Source: JBBQAA01 sp038276395 (GTDB lineage Bacteria; Actinomycetota; Thermoleophilia; Solirubrobacterales; Solirubrobacteraceae). Taken from it: a stretch of DNA of 7,096 nt. This document shows, one piece after another, positions 5,270-7,096 of this stretch. A program made the translations under genes and the position numbers. Positions within the stretch are counted from its first letter, which is position 1. Each line of letters opens with the position of its first letter. Below the pieces are notes generated by a model. The model ran no database searches, had not been told where the DNA came from, and was given only the letters and a program-made list of their open reading frames with translations. The stretch lies in assembly GCA_038276395.1 (NCBI GenBank), contig JBBQAA010000036.1, positions 1 through 7,096 of the forward strand, written 5' to 3'.

Positions 5270-5724
5270 GCGACGCCCGCCTGCGCACGGTGATCGCGGG
5301 GCTCGCGGTCCTCGGTCTCGCGATCGCCGCGTACCTCACCTACGTCCACTACGCGCACGTGAAGGTCGTCTGCCTGGCCAACGGCGGCTGCGAGACCGTG
5401 CAGCAGTCGGCCTACGCGAAGCTCGCCGGCGTGCCCGTGGCGCTGCTTGGCCTGCTCGCCTACGCCTCCCTGCTCCTCTCGCTGCTCCTGCGCGGGGAGG
5501 GCGGGCGCGCGGCGGGCGCGCTCGTGGCGCTGGTCGGCTTCGGGTTCTCGGCCTACCTCACCTACCGCGAGCTGTTCACGATCAAGGCGATCTGCCAGTG
5601 GTGCGTGGGCAGCGCCGTGGTCATGACGCTCCTGGCCGTGGCCACGACGGTGCGCTTCCTGCGCGCGCCTGCGGCAGCTCCGGCCTCCGGGCCGGGGGAC
5701 TACCCCGCCGCGCGCGCGTCGTAG
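5266..5724 (+). CDS. Vitamin K epoxide reductase (VKOR) family disulfide-forming membrane protein
   Basis: This is a 152-residue VKOR homologue, the quinone-linked membrane enzyme that reoxidises DsbA-type proteins in actinobacteria lacking DsbB. Four or five hydrophobic helices are visible: about 8-27, 56-75, 82-100 and 109-130. Both functional cysteine pairs are present: the loop pair Cys36 and Cys42 (CLANGGC), which exchanges with the partner, and the CXXC pair at 110-113 (CQWC) at the quinone site. Conserved VKOR surroundings include YAKLAGVPVALLGLLAYA and FSAYLTYRELF. The GTG at 5266 overlaps the dsbA TGA (GTGA), so the two proteins are probably made together and work as an oxidase pair. 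The last 25 bases, coding for an Ala/Pro-rich tail, overlap the 3' end of ccmH on the other strand. Confidence 0.93.
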   Translation: MSDARLRTVIAGLAVLGLAIAAYLTYVHYAHVKVVCLANGGCETVQQSAYAKLAGVPVALLGLLAYASLLLSLLLRGEGGRAAGALVALVGFGFSAYLTYRELFTIKAICQWCVGSAVVMTLLAVATTVRFLRAPAAAPASGPGDYPAARAS

Positions 5725-6182
5725 CGCGCGAGCTCCTCCTCGAGCCGCCGCGCGTCGGCCGCCGCCAGCGGGGCCCCGCCGGAGGCTTCGGGCGTCGCGC
5801 GCGCCGCCCGGGCGCGCCGCCGCCAGCGCGGCAGCGCGAGCACGCCCGCGCCGAGCAGGAGCGCGACCGCCCCGCCGGGCACGAGCCACGCCGTCAGGTC
5901 GATGCCCGAGGTACCCGGCGTGGCCAGGACGCGTGGCCCGTACTGGGCGACCATCGCGTCGAGGACCTGCTGCTTGGTTCGCCCCTCCGCGACGAGGCGG
6001 CGGATGAAGGCGCGCTCGCGGTCGGCCTGGACGGACTGAGCGAGGTTCAGCGGGATCTTGCAGGTCACGCACATGACCTCGGACTCGACCTCGGGCAGCG
6101 AGGTGCGGGACGCGACCGTCGCCCGCGCGGCGCCGGCACCGGCCACGAGCACGAGGAGCGCGAGCGCGAGCAGGCGGGTCAC
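5700..6182 (-). CDS. ccmH: Cytochrome c maturation protein CcmH (thiol-redox subunit)
   Basis: This encodes a 160-residue CcmH/CycL/NrfF family protein, which in System I cytochrome c biogenesis handles the reduced CXXCH cysteines of apocytochrome c beside CcmF. A signal peptide (about 1-22) is followed by the short helical domain with EVMCVTCKIPLNLAQS. The CXXC is Cys38 and Cys41. RERAFIRRLVAEGRTKQQVLDAMVAQYGPRVLATP is the typical continuation. A C-terminal membrane helix (about 100-122) ends in a basic cluster, and a tail rich in Ala, Glu and Arg follows. The active motif is CVTCKIPL rather than the proteobacterial LRCxxCQ form. The GTG at 6182 overlaps the TGA of the upstream ccmG-like gene (GTGA), which supports the start and the pairing. 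The TAG stop lies 25 bases inside the VKOR gene running the other way. No CcmF, CcmE or cytochrome gene is in the window. Confidence 0.9.
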   Translation of the reverse strand: MTRLLALALLVLVAGAGAARATVASRTSLPEVESEVMCVTCKIPLNLAQSVQADRERAFIRRLVAEGRTKQQVLDAMVAQYGPRVLATPGTSGIDLTAWLVPGGAVALLLGAGVLALPRWRRRARAARATPEASGGAPLAAADARRLEEELARYDARAAG

Positions 6183-6694
6183 AGGCGACTCTCCACCTCG
6201 CGTCGCAGGAAGGCCGCGTCCACCGGCGCCCGCCTGAACGCGACGATCCGTCCTGCACGGTCGACGACGAAGGACTCGGGCACGCCGCGCACGCCGAGCG
6301 CGCGGGTGAAGTCGCCACTCGGGTCGCGCAGCACGGGGAAGGTCACCCCGAGCTTGCGCACGAACCCGAGCGTGTCGAGGGCCGCGTCGTCGTAGCTCAC
6401 CCCGACGATCGTCGCGCCGCGGGCCCGCAGCTTGCGCTGCTCGCGCTCGAGCAGCGGGGTCTCCGTCTTGCACGGCGGGCACCAGGAGGCGAAGACGTTG
6501 ACGAGGACGAGCTTCCCGCGCCAAGCCGCGAGCGACGTCGACCCGCCGCCCGTGAGCCGGGGCAGCACCGTGGACGGGATCGCCTTTCCCTCCACCTTCG
6601 CGCTCGAGTTCGTGCGCAGGAGGCCGAAGGCGAGCAGCGCGACGAGCGCCGCCGCGAGCAGCGTGACGAGCGCGGGGACGGCGCGGCGCGGCAT
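6179..6694 (-). CDS. ccmG: CcmG/DsbE-type membrane-anchored thioredoxin (TlpA/ResA superfamily)
   Basis: This 171-residue protein has an N-terminal signal anchor (about 5-26, LVTLLAAALVALLAFGLL) and a thioredoxin-like domain facing outward. WCPPC is at 71-75 (Cys72, Cys75), preceded by GKLVLVNVFAS. SYDD near 100-103, FPVLRDPSG, and GVRGVPESFVVD at 134-145 follow, with Pro139 as the cis-Pro. The GVxGxPE(S/T)F signature is the one that separates CcmG/DsbE from other TlpA-like proteins. Together with coupled ccmH it points to reduction of apocytochrome c cysteines before haem ligation; ResA is the main alternative. The ATG at 6694 has no ribosome binding site. TAACCT lies exactly at -12 to -7 from it, so a leaderless message is likely. 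Another ATG at 6698 opens a frame without domain content. Confidence 0.9.
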   Translation of the reverse strand: MPRRAVPALVTLLAAALVALLAFGLLRTNSSAKVEGKAIPSTVLPRLTGGGSTSLAAWRGKLVLVNVFASWCPPCKTETPLLEREQRKLRARGATIVGVSYDDAALDTLGFVRKLGVTFPVLRDPSGDFTRALGVRGVPESFVVDRAGRIVAFRRAPVDAAFLRREVESRL

Positions 6695-6700
6695 GCATCT

Positions 6701-6706
6701 AGGTTA
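6701..6706 (-). promoter_or_regulatory. Leaderless -10 element (TAACCT) of the ccmG-ccmH operon
   Basis: On the - strand TAACCT fits TANNNT. It occupies positions -12 to -7 relative to the A of the ccmG ATG at 6694, the spacing seen for leaderless actinobacterial transcripts. The same few bases read on the + strand give TAGGTT (6700-6705), a possible -10 for the divergent transporter gene. The whole gap is only 19 bp. Confidence 0.5.
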
Positions 6707-6713
6707 GGCCCGC

Positions 6714-7096
6714 ATGAGCGAGCGGACGCGGGGCGGGGCGGCCATCTTCGTCCTCGCGACGGCGTGGGGCGTCATCTCGATCCTGGTGCGCGAGGTCCCG
6801 CTGCCCGCGCTGACCCTCGTGTTCTGGCGCGTCGCCCTCGCCGCCCTCGCGCTCGGCGCCGTGCTCGCGACCCGCGCTCCGGCGGCACGCCGCGCGGCCT
6901 TCCGCGCGCCGAGCCGCGCGCTCGTGGCCCTCGGGGTGGCGCTCGCCTTCCACTGGTGCTGCTACTTCCTCGCCGTCCGCGCGACGTCGGTGGCGAGCGC
7001 CAACCTCGTCACGTACGCGAACCCGATCCTCATCGCGCTGCTCGCGCCGGCACTCCTCGGCGAGCGGATCCCGCGCGTGACCGCGATCGCCCTGGC
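6714..7096 (+). CDS. EamA/DMT superfamily transporter (5' part, runs off the window)
   Basis: The first 127 codons of a drug/metabolite transporter-type membrane protein are present. The sequence starts MSERTRGGAAIFVLATAWGV and has helices at about 8-25, 33-52, 69-90 and 92-113. A loop after helix two is rich in Ala and Arg. FHWCCYFLAVRATSVASANLVTYANPIL and ALLGERIPR are typical of the first EamA repeat, where the helix ends at a conserved Glu-Arg. The substrate cannot be told from this half; the family exports amino acids, nucleosides and other small molecules. The ATG at 6714 has no Shine-Dalgarno. TAGGTT at 6700-6705 could serve as a -10 for a nearly leaderless message. It diverges from ccmG and shows no functional link to the redox genes. 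Confidence 0.85.
   Translation, partial: MSERTRGGAAIFVLATAWGVISILVREVPLPALTLVFWRVALAALALGAVLATRAPAARRAAFRAPSRALVALGVALAFHWCCYFLAVRATSVASANLVTYANPILIALLAPALLGERIPRVTAIAL

Noticed and set aside
5023..6318. 431-residue - strand open frame spanning VKOR and ccmH
   Set aside because: It is out of frame with ccmH and antisense to VKOR, and has no domain content.
6699..6953. 84-residue - strand open frame opposite the transporter
   Set aside because: It is composed of Arg, Glu, Gly and His in a shadow pattern, while the + strand reads as EamA-type helices.
1..7096. CRISPR arrays, tRNA or rRNA genes, insertion sequences, phage genes
   Set aside because: No regularly spaced direct repeats, cloverleaf-like or rRNA-like segments, transposase or integrase motifs were seen.

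Overview
The window is extremely GC-rich, with almost all third codon positions G or C and frequent GTG starts. Its lipoproteins, a VKOR-type DsbB replacement and the family of its SCO-linked membrane genes fit a high-GC actinobacterium. Thermoleophilia (Solirubrobacterales or Gaiellales type) is the best guess, from remembered resemblance rather than any search. The first ~110 bases are a G-homopolymer-rich stretch that looks like a poor contig end.

Layout. (1) 1-228, + strand: the last residues of a membrane-anchored surface protein; its reading frame is unreadable upstream of the G run. (2) 286-4218, - strand: a five-gene set in the order 4-TM membrane protein of unknown function, multi-TM 'HGLVGRADLP' membrane protein, SCO/Sco1 lipoprotein, a lipoprotein with a thioredoxin-like domain and a CX4C cysteine pair, and a small CopD-like membrane protein. 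It converges on feature 1 across a short gap holding a hairpin. (3) 4219-4346: the divergent control region, with a perfect 13-bp-arm palindrome overlapping a -10-like element and a second, 12-bp-arm imperfect palindrome. (4) 4347-5724, + strand: a 44-aa single-TM protein, a membrane-anchored DsbA-like thiol oxidoreductase and a VKOR membrane oxidase. (5) 5700-6694, - strand: CcmG/DsbE-like thioredoxin and CcmH, overlapping the VKOR gene tail to tail by 25 bp. (6) 6714-end, + strand: the start of an EamA/DMT transporter, separated from ccmG by only 19 bp.

Functionally, most of the window is an extracytoplasmic thiol-redox and copper-handling island. DsbA plus VKOR form disulfides. CcmG plus CcmH keep apocytochrome c cysteines reduced and present them for haem attachment. 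SCO, the CX4C lipoprotein and the CopD-like protein fit copper delivery to cytochrome oxidase. Five neighbouring gene pairs are joined by 4-base RTGA stop/start overlaps, so translational coupling is a consistent theme.

The strongest anomaly is in the multi-TM gene upstream of sco. Its coding frame breaks around 2409-2417. The last ten codons and the stop, which forms the GTGA overlap with sco, lie in the +1 frame, while the original frame runs without a stop straight into SCO. As written, the sequence encodes a 595-residue membrane protein-SCO fusion. The most economical reading is an out-of-frame internal deletion or an indel error.
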